NCBI RefSeq assembly: GCF_020509005.1
Contig: NC_063021.1
Location: 434,001 to 498,000, forward strand
Direction of reading: 5' to 3'
From: Fulvia fulva
Taxonomy: Eukaryota; Ascomycota; Dothideomycetes; Mycosphaerellales; Mycosphaerellaceae
Length of the DNA stretch: 64,000 nt
Part shown: positions 34,601 through 45,116 of the stretch, in pieces
Numbering within the stretch: position 1 is the first letter of the stretch
How the letters are laid out: each line of letters starts with the position of its first letter
Notes under the pieces: generated by a model
What the model was told of the DNA's origin: nothing
Database searches by the model: none
What the model saw: the letters and a program-made list of their open reading frames with translations, nothing else
Translations under genes and position numbers: made by a program

Positions 34601-35311
34601 TTGGGCGATGCGGTCAAAGTGGCTAGCCGCGCCGCGGATCGCTTCGAACCTTGACTCAATCGATGGACTTCACCTGGGCTTCCTACCAAGAAGGGCAATT
34701 CTGCTGACATCCTTGCCTGCTTGGAGCTTAGGGCCACAGCACTATGAAAGCTTCCATTCGGCGAGATCCTTTCGAATTGAGACACAGCCAGACACCGCAA
34801 TCGCCAATTGGTCGACGGCGCACTCGGGCACATCCTCTGTCAGCAACCAGACCGGGTAGCAAGCGAAGCAAGCTTTCCTCGCCATGCACTGTGTTCCCGA
34901 TCGCCACAGGGCGATAGCACAGCACCGCGGTAGGCTGGAGCGACGACCGTCTTGTCTGCCACATCGAAAGAACAGCCTCGTATCCAGGACCCATCCAGCA
35001 TAGCTCGTTTGCATACCACGATCCGAAAATGGCGTCAAAGTGGCGACGATCTTCACTTTCTATATGAGCCTGCCGGCGCCAGCCAAAGCAACAGTCCTCT
35101 TCCACTCTCCCAAACAAATCAACGTCGCCGTTGACTGGCTGTCTCTCAACGTTTCCTGCAAGGATTCGATCCTACATTATTAGCTGTGTTGGTCCACATT
35201 CGCTTTGACCACATCTTGATTCTTGCATAACACCCGTCGTGCAGCCTCTCCACCCATCTTCCGCGGCACCCCTACCTTCGTTTTTGCTGTTGAGCATTCC
35301 CAGTGGACAAG
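31640..35311. other. gene-poor interval, about 3.7 kb
   Basis: Many frames of 60-157 codons on both strands, mutually overlapping and mostly Ser/Arg/Cys/His-rich as expected of noncoding DNA. Only the minus-strand frame at 31956-32429 starts with ATG and exceeds 150 codons. A minus-strand frame without ATG at 34195-34485 (opening LAELPDTDEDGGYDVSICQ) has a protein-like acidic start and could be an exon. No repeat or transposon motif was recognised. The last part is the promoter of the proline-rich gene. Confidence 0.4.
31956..32429 (-). CDS. possible hypothetical protein, 157 aa
   Basis: ATG at 32429, stop at 31956. It begins MAKLPVAPAYLYLGHDVLPD and continues with a mixed composition, without signal peptide, membrane segment or known motif. 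It is listed because it is the longest ATG-initiated frame in a 3.7-kb empty interval. It could well be chance. Confidence 0.2.
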   Translation of the reverse strand: MAKLPVAPAYLYLGHDVLPDIAPSTSPLSSIFHALTVNNTRVSTRSGCVGDFQLPDIYPVDDLPVRSGSVNRHVVCWESAKPDFTKSLLSVSKFTTECSRETFCDGSIVAVSPFFPTRSDTTEDQHLSTPHIMRMEHPAVCPTTMPDLTFLPKRVSA

Positions 35312-37033
35312 ATGCTGTCGAAGATCACGTTGTTGGCACTGCTCGGCACGGCGTATGCTGTGCCAGGTGAGCAACCTGAGGGTTATGGCAACGGATACGG
35401 TGATGAGGGACAGCCACATGCTTACCATGAGCCACCGAGCTATGGACCTCCATCATATAAGCCGGCCCCATCGCACAAGCCAGCTCCATCATACAAGCCG
35501 GAGCCATCGCGCAAGCCTGCGCCTTCATACAAACCTGAGCCATCGCACAAGCCCGCTCCTTCTTACAAGCCAAGCTACGCACCACACCCACCGGCCAGTC
35601 ATCCAACGGCATCCTGGTCGTACGCACCACACCCATCGTATGCGCTTCCACCATACGTGCCAAAGCCAAAACCATCTGGAAGCTATGCGCCCCCGCCATA
35701 TGTGCCAAAGCCCAGCCAACCTGGATCGTATGCCTCGCAGCCGACTACCAAGACGGTCAACAAGTCTTACAAGACTACTGTCACGTCGGAGACTGTCATC
35801 ACCTTGACGAAGCCAAGCTCTCCAGCATCGATGCCACAGCAGTCGAAGCCAAGCTCTCCAGCGTCGATGCCACAGCAATCGATGCCAAAGCAGAGCACTC
35901 CTGGGTCGCCACCGATGCCCACCGCTCCAGCTGTTTGCCCGCCCGCAGCGCCTGCAGTCACCTACACCGAGACCAAGTACGAGACCAAGACCGAGACTGT
36001 CCACTACAGCCAGGTCTGCCCAGCATGCTCGACCTCGACCATCTACTACAGTGCTCAGACCCCAGTTTCGTACTGCCCAACTTACGGCTCGATGGTACCA
36101 CCCCCACAGAGCTCTGCTCCAGTCCCACCAGAGCCAACACAGCCTGGAACTCCTCCAGTCGCGCCTTTGCCACCCAAGGCTCCTTCGTCTAGCGCGCCAC
36201 CATCGCCACCGAAGGCCCCATCCTCGTACACGACTCCAGGCTCGCCAGGCAAGCCCACTGTCCCAGTGCAGCAGCCAAGTGTCCCAGTGCAACAGCCAAG
36301 CAAGCCGATGACACACCCTCAACCACCGGTTACTGTCTCCAAGCCAACTCCTAGTCAGCCAATGACCTACCCACACCCTGCGCCTCCGGTCAGCATGCCA
36401 ACGACATACCCAAAGCCTCCTGTGCACCAACAATCGAAGCCTGCGACGTCATACCCCTCGCATCCAGCATCGTACCCGTCGCACCCAGTTCAATCATACC
36501 CATCGCATCCTCCAAAGTCATACCCTTCGCACCCTTCGCAACCCTCGCAACCACCCAAGTCATACCCAACTCACCCCAAGAGCTACGGACCTCCGCCACA
36601 GAGCTACCCTACCCAGTCCAAGAGCTACGAGCACCCACCCAAGTCATACCCAACTCACCCCAAGAGCTACGGACCACCACCACAGAGCTATCCTACCCAG
36701 TCCAAGAGCTACGAGCACCCACCCAAGTCATACCCAACTCACCCCAAGAGCTACGGACCACCACCACAGAGCTACCCTACTCATTCCAAGAGCTACGGCC
36801 CACCTCCACCTGCCTACACTCATCCAGTCTACTCGCAGCCGCCTCCAGAGTACCACACGCCAAAGCCCTACACCACCACCACAACAACAACAACCGAGAA
36901 CAAGCCCTACCACCCTGCACCAAGCTACCCACCACACGCTCCAGCCTACTCAGCCCCACCCCCGACTTACGAGCAACCACCATCGTACGAGCAGCCTAAG
37001 CCGTACGCTGCTCCACCGGCTCAGTATAACTAA
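35312..37033 (+). CDS. secreted proline-rich repeat protein (wall or extensin-like)
   Basis: The ATG at 35312 starts a signal peptide (MLSKITLLALLGTAYAVPGE). The 573-residue protein is almost wholly low complexity, with three zones. First are KPAPSYKPEPS-type repeats (about 40-90). A central zone has Thr-rich YTETKYETKTETVHYSQVCP, with C-x2-C (CPAC) and three further Cys. Last is a long SYPSHP/KSYGPPPQ region with an 84-bp tandem repeat and a Tyr/Pro-rich end. Such proteins are likely structural, heavily O-glycosylated and wall-associated, with Tyr available for cross-linking (inference from composition). No GPI signal is obvious at the C-terminus (PYAAPPAQYN). No intron is needed. Confidence 0.75.
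   Translation: MLSKITLLALLGTAYAVPGEQPEGYGNGYGDEGQPHAYHEPPSYGPPSYKPAPSHKPAPSYKPEPSRKPAPSYKPEPSHKPAPSYKPSYAPHPPASHPTASWSYAPHPSYALPPYVPKPKPSGSYAPPPYVPKPSQPGSYASQPTTKTVNKSYKTTVTSETVITLTKPSSPASMPQQSKPSSPASMPQQSMPKQSTPGSPPMPTAPAVCPPAAPAVTYTETKYETKTETVHYSQVCPACSTSTIYYSAQTPVSYCPTYGSMVPPPQSSAPVPPEPTQPGTPPVAPLPPKAPSSSAPPSPPKAPSSYTTPGSPGKPTVPVQQPSVPVQQPSKPMTHPQPPVTVSKPTPSQPMTYPHPAPPVSMPTTYPKPPVHQQSKPATSYPSHPASYPSHPVQSYPSHPPKSYPSHPSQPSQPPKSYPTHPKSYGPPPQSYPTQSKSYEHPPKSYPTHPKSYGPPPQSYPTQSKSYEHPPKSYPTHPKSYGPPPQSYPTHSKSYGPPPPAYTHPVYSQPPPEYHTPKPYTTTTTTTTENKPYHPAPSYPPHAPAYSAPPPTYEQPPSYEQPKPYAAPPAQYN
36551..36802 (+). repeat. 84-bp tandem repeat, three copies, inside the proline-rich gene
   Basis: Units start at 36551, 36635 and 36719, exactly 84 bp apart, each encoding 28 residues of the form KSYPTHPKSYGPPPQSYPTQ and so on. 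Copies 1 and 2 are nearly identical at DNA level. Copy 3 diverges at its end (TCATTCC instead of CCCAGTCC). Near identity implies recent expansion, so copy number may vary between strains. Confidence 0.9.
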
Positions 37034-37696
37034 GCTTTTGCTGTGATTGATACCCGTAGACGGCAAAGAAAAATGTGGTAACGGCAGATGATGCTCTAAA
37101 TACACGAAGATAATGACTTTCTTGACGATCTCTTGGACGATAACGTCTGTCACATGATGGGAGGAAATTGAAGGTGACGATGCATGACATGGAATCGACC
37201 TTATGAATATAGCTTAATTAGATAGATGATGCATGAATGCTAGTGTAATGCAGAGTACATCATGTTCTGGCTTCACGCTCTGTGGAGAGCAAGACCTTTG
37301 GAAATGTCAAGGAGCGCTTTTCTTTTGTTGGTGATATAGTGCGATGCATGTAGTGCAGCGTATTTCTCGTGGCACGTCTACATAGCATCCCACGAGAATA
37401 GAGCTGCGGGAGAACCTACCAAAGGCGAAACTTCGTTACGACATAATTGATGCTACGTTACAGACCACGACCAGGCTCCTCGAAGCTGCTCCGCTCCCAC
37501 GAGCAGCGTGGTTTGCCGCATGCTTGGACAAGGCGCTCTGTACGCCACTGCGCCCTACTCTATACCAGCTCTATACTAGACCCCCTGGAAACATCTTTCC
37601 AGTAGCTACCCCTCGCCAATACCCCAAGCCTTGGATCAGGCTTTGTAGCCTTAGATTGCTCCTCGTGCAGCAGCAGCCCTGTAGAGACCTTCCCCG
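37034..37696. other. intergenic between convergent genes
   Basis: 3' regions of the proline-rich gene and the acidic charged protein gene. No frame worth reporting. Confidence 0.4.
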
Positions 37697-39006
37697 CTAG
37701 GCCGCCTTGCGCTTCTTGCGTAGCTGTCGCAGTCGCTGCTGGATCTCGATCTTGCGAAGCTCTAGCTCGAGGTCCTCTTCTTCCTCTTGGTCATCCTCGT
37801 CCTCTACCTCCATTTCGGACGGTCGCTCTCGTTTCATTGACTTAGCTTTGGGAGCCTGTGGTTGGGCGTTGTCTTCGTCATCAGACACGAGGTCTACCAC
37901 ATGTTTTTCGGTCTCTGGGCGTGCCTGGGTCGCGACTGCGGTGGGGATCTGGTTGTTGGTGTCTACGTCCATGGCATCTGGCTCTTTCTGGACTTCTTCC
38001 TGCTCGACGACCTGAGGTACCTCTATTTCCTCCTTCACCGGCAAGGCTTCCTCGTCGTCTTCGTCGTCTGACATCATGTACATCGCGCTATCTGAACGCG
38101 CTGACTGACTATTCCTCGAAGGTTTGCTTGTTCGTGGTAAAGATCTCTGAGACGATCTTGGAACGTGAATGCGAGTAGTCGACGGGGCCTCTTCGGGAGC
38201 AGCGACAGCGCGCTGGCGATCTGACCGCATCCACAGTGGTACGAACTCCTGCGCAGGCTCGCCGATTTCCCAGGCCGCCTTGGCGAAGCGTCTTAGTACA
38301 GCCGATGGACTCAGTATATACTGAGCGGCCTTGAGTAAGACAAGGCCACGGTTGTATGGTTCGAGGTCACTCTCGTCTGCGCCTGCTGGCGAGAATCCGG
38401 GAATCACGATCTCGGAGACCTTGTAGATCCCAGGTATCGGGGCGCAATGAGGTCTCGCCAAGCATAGCTTGTCCACGGCTCTTCGCTGATCCTGCAGGTC
38501 GACGCTCGCTTTTCCAGACTTCTGCATTCCGTCTTCAACCATCAGAATGACGATCCGAGCCAGATGTGTAGCTTGCTTTCGTCTATGCTGCTCCATCTTT
38601 CGTCTGTCTCTGCCATCTGGCCTCTCTCCTGGGTGGGTTTGCTCGATGTCGTTAACCAGTGGGCGCATGTGCGCCGCACGCTGATCTAGCCAGTAATTAC
38701 GAATACTGGCCAGGGTTGCCTTTTGGTGGACACTATTGACACCTCCCTCATCGTATAGCCGGAAGTACTGCAAGAAGTGGCTCGACAGAATGAACTTGCG
38801 GAGTTCGCCGGTCGTCTGGAAGCCTAAGTATGCTGCAATGAGGATCTCGGTCCCTGTCTCGTTCATGAAGCCACTTAAATCTGCTCTATCGCCAGGCGAG
38901 ATCGCACGAGTCGGCGGCCTCGACGCACGCTGTAGGCCTTGAGTCAGTCGATGGCCATGTCGAGCCAGTTTGAGTCACTCACCGAAGGCGCAGTTGATGT
39001 TGGCAT
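37697..39006 (-). CDS. conserved-looking acidic charged protein, function unknown
   Basis: Exon 1 (39006-38983) encodes MPTSTAPS, the intron is 38982-38930 (GTGAGTGA...CCTACAG, 53 nt), and exon 2 ends at 37697, giving 418 residues. The N-terminal 230 residues look folded (ILIAAYLGFQTTGELRKFIL, then YFRLYDEGGVNSVHQKATLA). The C-terminal part is disordered and strongly acidic, with DDEDDEE and EVEDEDDQEEEEDLELELRK, and ends in a basic coiled coil (LRQLRKKRKAA). The composition suggests a nuclear chromatin- or RNA-associated protein. No named family recognised. Confidence 0.6.
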
Positions 39007-39739
39007 TACCAGAGTGTGCGCGTGGTTAGATGTAGGTGCAGCGAGTGCTCAAGACTGTCGTCCTGGAAAGTTCTTTCCAATGCTAGTCTAACAACTAAGA
39101 GCTGGGTGGGCTCTAGGATGTTATAAGTGAATATTGTCCTGTAAGCATTAGGCAGAACAAGAGAGGCTCCCGTGATTGCCAACAGTGAGGCCCTGGAAAG
39201 TTCCTTCGAGCCGGGAGGACTATCGTTGCGCGGTTGATGGCTGACTTGGTCGTTTTGGCGTCCTAGTTTGGTAATGGAGGCTTGGTGGATGAAGTTGTAG
39301 AACAGGTTAAGAAAGAAGGTATATGTTTTTCAGCTGGCCTGTGCGTACCGCGAACAGGCATTAGGCGCGGGCGCAGCCGAGGTGCATATGCCGCAGTGAT
39401 GAAAATGAGATGACGCTCGCGCAGGCGTACAGCGACCTCAGCGCCACCATGCTTCGAACTGGCCCGCGCTGTCCAACCCAACGACCGAGTACTCCGCCTG
39501 TTCGGGCAGACTTGATCACGTAGCAGTGCCGAAGCGGCGGAGTTGTCTTCCATGCGGTGAAGAGACTGGGAGCTCGCCTCGATGTGTAGTCACCGTCGGC
39601 GTGTGTTCGACGTGTCGTCCTGTATGGTAGTAAAGGATGTGCGCTCATCCATCCACTTGCAGCGTCTTCTCATTGAATCGACTCGGCCGTGACCGAAAGC
39701 TCCATCATCATGAGACCCCGAAGGAAGGCCATTCGATAC
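39007..39739. other. intergenic, no gene seen
   Basis: Short minus-strand frames at 39263-39648 overlap each other in different frames without motifs. Contains the promoter of the acidic-protein gene. Confidence 0.4.
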
Positions 39740-42081
39740 CTAAATCTCAAACTGACCCATCAACTTAACATCCCTACTACTAGCACCCACACAAATCGGA
39801 TACCTCCCACTCTGCAACTTCCACTCCTGAGCCACAACTTCCCAAATACTCAGATCCCTCCTCTTGAGCTGGAACGTAGCAGTCTTGCTCTCTGCAACTT
39901 CTAGCTTGACTCTCTCAAACCCCCTCAGCTGGTTCTTCGGTGCGTCTGGGATCTCAACGTATAATTGCGGTACCTCGGCGGCAGCGACGGCGCCTGTGTT
40001 CGTGATATTGACGGAGACCTCGATGATTACGTCCCAGAGAGCGGCGTGACCACCTTGCGGGATTGGAGATGAGATAGCCGGGTATTCGGACGTGGCGTTG
40101 CTGGTCTTTGTGATGACGAGGTCGGAGTAAGAGAAGTCACTGTAACTGAGACCGAAGCCGAATTCGTAGCGTGGTGTGATGTTGTATTTGTCGAAGTGGC
40201 GGTAGTCGATGTAGAGACCTTCTGTGAAGTTATCTTGTGGGAAGGGGCCAGAGCTGATGGTGGAGTTCAAGAGGTCACCGTAATCTTTCTCCTTCTTGGC
40301 GACTGTGAAGGGAAGTCGACCTGAAGGGGAGACGTCACCGTAGAGGATGTCGACGATGGAGTTGCCGGTATCTTGGCCTGGGAGGAGGCCATAGATGACA
40401 GCAGTGACGTTCGGATGATCGATCCATTCGTCCACGACTCTGATGCCGGCTGAGTGGATCACGACGATTGTGTTGGAGCAGTTCGTTGCCATATTCTTGA
40501 CCAGCTGATCGCTCCAGTCGTGGGTGAGAGAAGTGCGGTCAAAAGACTCAGAGGCGTAAGCGTTGATGAAGACGAGACAGGCGTCGGCATTGGCATAGAC
40601 AGTCGGGTTGACACTGGCGAAGTCCCAGCGAACCATTCCACGATCTTCAATCACTCTCCGCTGAATCGCTTCGAAGGGGCTGATGAGGTATGATGGAGTG
40701 TTTGAGCCTGATCCACCGCCTGTGACAAGAGTGCCGTTGAGAATCTCCCAGCCGAAGTTGACATCGTAGCCACCACCAAACCGTGCTGGCGTGGTCCAAG
40801 GTGAGTCTGGAGTCTTGGCATCATAACCGTAGATGTTAAGAAATCTTGGCTTTTGCAGTGGCAGAGCATTGTTCTCGTTCATGACCAGTACGGCACCGGC
40901 TGCACCGATCTCACGGATCAGTGAGGCATGATCACCACGCACGTCGATGATAGCATGCTGCTGATCATAGTTGTAGACACCCACTTCCGGGAAGTCCTGA
41001 TCCTGGCCGAGATGGTACCATGCAGCCAGAATGCGAGTTACCATGTCATCGAGACGGCTCTTTGCTACAGATCCGTTGGTCACAGCTTGTGTTAGGTTGT
41101 CACCCCAGTAGCCTCCGTCAGGCATGACCAGATCGAGACCTGCGTTCGCCGAGGCCACACCAGCGTGTTGAGCAGCCCAATCCGAAGTTACAAAGCCCTG
41201 AAACCCGAGCTCAGTCTTGAGAATCCCGTTAAGCAACTTCGAATTCTGGCATCCGTAGCTGTTGTTCACTCGTTGATACGAGCACATAGCGGAAGCCGCA
41301 CCGGCTTTGAGCGAGTCCATGAATGGGAAAGCATATAGCTCATGGATCGTGCGATCATCCGCATTGGAAGACATCGCCTCGCCAATGTCCTGGGGAATAC
41401 CAGGATTCCGTCGCCACTCTTGCTCGTTCAACAGCCAGTGCTTCATTTGTGCTATGACACCTTGCTCTTGCAGACCGGTCGTGACCTCACCCATACCAAT
41501 AGAGGAGAGGAATGGATCAGCTCCGAAACCTTCCCAATTACGTCCACCACGGGCTTTGCGGCCGAGAGGACCGGCGACGGGGAGAAGTGCAATGTTGATT
41601 CCCTTGCCGCGGTATTCCTCGCCAAGAGCAACGCCATAACGATGCATCAAGTCTCGATCGAAGGTCGCTCCGACAGTGAGCTGTGCTGGGAACGACGAGA
41701 CGATTCTTGTCCGCGAATGCCATCCGGAGCATCAGCGAAGCAGAGTGCGTTGATCCCGAGGCGGTCGATGGCCGGTGTGTTGCCAACGCAGGTGCCTGTG
41801 TGCCCTCGTGTCATGTTCACTTTCTCGATCAAGGTCATCTGCTCGACCAAAGCGCGGGCTTTGTCGTATGCATCCTGCCATGCAGCATCAACGCCGCCAT
41901 TGCCCTCGGCTATATTCTGTCAGATCTGTAACTTCCCAGGTCCTATTCTATACTTACGGGTTGGGTACACCGGCGGGCTCTGGCCATATAGATGCACCTC
42001 AGACGCGTTTGTGTAGCTCAATGCATTTGCGCTTGAAGCTATCGAAAGCAGAGCTCCGGCGCTCGCTGCGATTGCCTTCAT
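39740..42081 (-). CDS. secreted GH3 beta-glucosidase with a one-base frameshift
   Basis: Exon 1 (42081-41958) encodes a signal peptide (MKAIAASAGALLSIASSANA). The intron is 41957-41910 (48 nt). Exon 2 reads through MTLIEKVNMTRGHTGTCVGN and CFADAPDGIRGQ to about 41700. The frame then slips: FDRDLMHRYGVALGEEYRG and the rest to 39740 lie in another frame. One missing base near 41700-41708 would reconnect a normal GH3 sequence. The catalytic domain has GPLGRKARGGRNWEGFGADP and FVTSDWAAQHAG, whose Asp is the expected nucleophile. The C-terminal domain has LPFTVAKKEKDYGDLL, and a fibronectin III-like end follows (NTGAVAAAEVPQLYVEIP). It would cleave terminal beta-glucosyl residues from cello-oligosaccharides or glycosides outside the cell. 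The lesion is a real null allele or a sequencing error. Confidence 0.85.
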
Positions 42082-43023
42082 CTTGCTCGATCTGTCTTGG
42101 CGGGATGACAAACTCGATATCTCTAGCAGAGGCCGGCGGACCAGCAGTACTTATACATGAACTACTCTTCGCGCCATCGCCATAGAGCTGTGCTGCAGGA
42201 ACAGGCTGATTGACACCATCTCGCCTAAAGACTTCCCCCGTGGGGTTTGTACATGGTCCGGTAGGAGCCGTGTGGTGTTACTGGAGTACGAACGCCTCGA
42301 CTCGAGCTCACCGACGTGAAGCCGCACAGCTCTAGAAATGTTTCGAGTAAGGTGGAGGTTCGATCGTCAGGCACAAGGATCTGGTGATGGAGGCCAAGGC
42401 TGTTAGCGTGTGGGCTCGGGCAAGCTGACCCCGGTCGATATCGTGCTTGCAGTTGCCGACAGGGAGAGAAGTCGTCTGATCGGGCCGTGAGCCGATGGAT
42501 ATGGATTCGAAATTCTGGTTTGTGAGGATGAGGAGAAGGAGCAACTTGTGTATCGCAAGACGGTCTTGCTTCTCGAGACCCGAGCTGCGTTTTTCAGAAT
42601 TCCGGTAATGGAGATTGTCCTTGTAAAGGCCATGGCTGAACAGATCCAGATTGCGAGTAATACCTACATCGGCATTGCACGAAAAAGATGGCCATTGCTG
42701 GAGACTTTGTTGTGGTTCCACAATTCACAAGAAAATCGTGCGCCTGGCGGTGAACGCTGCTTCTTCTCACCCATCATCCTCTGATCAGCCAGGATGTGCA
42801 CATCCAGATGGAGCCGAGAACTTGACCGCGCGCAGCAATACTACCATGGTCGAGCGGCCAGGCCTCTGGAGGAGACTTCCGAGCCTTCAGAGAGAATTGA
42901 TATGCTTGGAGGGGCAATCGCGTTGGTCAGTCGAAGCCATGCCAAGTGGCCAGAATTGTAGACGTCTTTTGTGCATCTACCAAGTCTGCATAACTTTCTT
43001 CACAGTCATTGACGTGAGTACAT
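42082..43023. other. intergenic, no gene seen
   Basis: Promoter of the beta-glucosidase gene and 3' region of CCT3. Open frames at 42332-43127 are motif-free and overlap in several frames. Confidence 0.4.
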
Positions 43024-44690
43024 CTAGTCATCACCACCCATACCGCCACCACCAGTCTTCGCTTGCTTCGCACCGACGATATCGTCGACTCTCAGCAGCA
43101 AGCAAGCGCTCTCGATGGCAGTCTTGATGCTTTGCAGCTTGATCGCCTGTGGCTCCCAAATCCCAAAGTCCTTCATATCGACAACCTTACCAGCATCGCC
43201 ATCAATACCAAATGTCGAGCCTCCCTCGCTGTGCTTGGCTCGCAGTTGTGTTAGGATTCTGATGGGCGATGCACCGGCATTTTGGACGAGCGTTCGTGGG
43301 ATGACCTCCATGGCATCCGCAATAGCCTTGTATGGCCATTGTTGCACGCCCTCGACACCCTTGGCGTTCTGTGATAACCGCACTGCTACTGCCATCTCTG
43401 TAGCACCACCGCCAGGTGAAAGGTAGGGGTGGAAGAAGACGTTCCTCGCAACACTCATCGCATCGAGCAGATTTCGGTCGATCTCGTTGAGGATGTCTTT
43501 TGAGGGTCCGCGAAGCAGGATGGTGCAAGCCTTGGGGTTCTTGCATTTGGTCAGGAATGTGAAGTACTCGTCGCCGATCTTCTCAATCTCGAACAGCCCG
43601 CACTGTGTACCGACATCGCGCTCTGTGAGGTCGTAGACAGAGTTGACGATGGTCGCACCAGTAGCTCGTGCAATACGGTTGTTGTCGGTCTTTCGTACTC
43701 TTCGCAGTGCTGTGACGTTGTGCTTGACAAGGAAGTGCTGAGCCAGATCTGATACACCCTTCTCGGTGATGACAATGTCTGGCTTGACTGCAAGAATCGC
43801 GTCACACATGGCCTTCACCTGCTCCTCCTCGATCTGCAAAATGCGGTTCCAGTCTTCCTCTTTGCTGATTTCGATGTTCGTTTGCGATTCACCCTTCTTG
43901 TACTCCAATGTGCAGTCGAGGAGGACAATGCGTGGGTTCTCTATCCGCCGCCTCATCTTTGGGTGTGTAATGTCCTTGTTCAGCATAACACCGTCCAATA
44001 CTGTGCTGTCCTCGATCTCTCCACCGGGCACCTTCTCAACACGAGCATATCTCTTAATGTCCACCTCCTGCTTGCCGCCTCCCGCATCGTGGCTGACGGT
44101 GCGTACTGCTTGTAATGCGAGATCGCACATGAGATCTGAGTAGCGGGATGTGAACTTTGTGCCGATTGATGTGGAGATGAGGTTGCGCATGACTTCGTTG
44201 TCGTTGACGTCGACGGGTATCGAGACGTCTTGTACAATGTTGAGAGCGTCACTCAGGGCTCGCTTGAAGGCCTGGATGATGACGACCGGGTGGATGTTGC
44301 GCTCGAGTTGTGGTAATGACAGGGCAAGGATCTCTCCCGCGAGGATGATGACAGTCGTGGTTCCGTCTCCCACTTCCTCGTCCTGTGTTCGTGCCAGCTC
44401 AATCATGCTCTTGGCTGCGGGATGTGCGACTTCGATCTCTCGGAGGATTGCGTGGCCGTCGTTGGTGAGCACGATGCCGCCCATGGGATCCAAGAGCATC
44501 TTCAGCATAGCCTTTGGTCCCAAACATGATCGGATGATGTCGGCGACTGTCTTTGCTGCTGTGATATTGGATAGTTGTGCTTGTCTGCCCGTCTTGCGAT
44601 CACCTGTCGCTGTGTCTGTTATACATATTAGTAGCTGTATGCATCGAGTGTTTCGACATGCCTACTCATCACCACCACTGGGGCCTGCAT
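43024..44690 (-). CDS. CCT3: T-complex protein 1 subunit gamma (CCT3)
   Basis: Exon 1 (44690-44666) encodes MQAPVVVM, the intron is 44665-44616 (50 nt), and exon 2 ends at 43024, giving 538 residues. Group II chaperonin signatures are present: SNITAAKTVADIIRSCLGPK, LDPMGGIVLTNDGHAILREI, the nucleotide-binding DEEVGDGTTTVIILAGEIL, and SPGGGATEMAVAVRLSQNA near residue 400. The C-terminus ends in the flexible GGGGMGGDD. CCT is the eight-subunit cytosolic ring that folds actin and tubulin. Subunit assignment to gamma rests on the N-terminal TATGDRKTGRQAQLSNI and the internal CTILLRGPSKDILNEIDRNL. It is divergent from the TLC gene across 426 bp. Confidence 0.95.
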
Positions 44691-45116
44691 CTTTGCGGTA
44701 TTGCGGCGCTCACTGCGCTTTTGATGGGGGATATAACTTCAATACGCCTGGATCGATGTATCTGACGTCTGCTGTTGATCGTGCCTGCTCGTAGAAGTGT
44801 GTATGTTGCGTTCGCTGCTTCCTGTTTGGTGTCGTGCCTACCCACCTTGCTATTTTTCCAGAAGCTCGCGTTTCTCGCTTAGCAGGCGCGACCAGAGCAC
44901 AGCTTTCTGACACGGCCAAAGGTCGTCAACACTATCCGACCTCTCGACCGGATGATCGCCCGGATGATACGATAACGATGGCGAGGACCTAGTGACATAT
45001 TGTCCCATACAAGCCACCACACGACCACGCTGTCCTTTGGAACCGCTTCACACATAACCTCCTACCATGCGGTGACCTTCAACAACGACCATATCCTCAC
45101 ATCTACACAAATCACC
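44691..45116. promoter_or_regulatory. divergent promoter region of CCT3 and the TLC gene
   Basis: 426 bp lie between the two ATGs with no supportable frame; both transcripts must start here. No clear TATA box was found. The sequence just before the TLC start is C/A-rich leader (CTACACAAATCACC). Confidence 0.4.

Noticed and set aside
35525..36433. 302-codon antisense Trp/Arg-rich frame
   Set aside because: Mirror image of the Pro/Ser/His repeat gene; codon bias of the plus strand creates it.
365..42081. Alternative genetic code or programmed stop readthrough explaining the in-frame stops
   Set aside because: The stops are of two kinds (TAA, TGA), lack a shared readthrough context such as CTA after the stop, and intact genes nearby use normal stops and codons.
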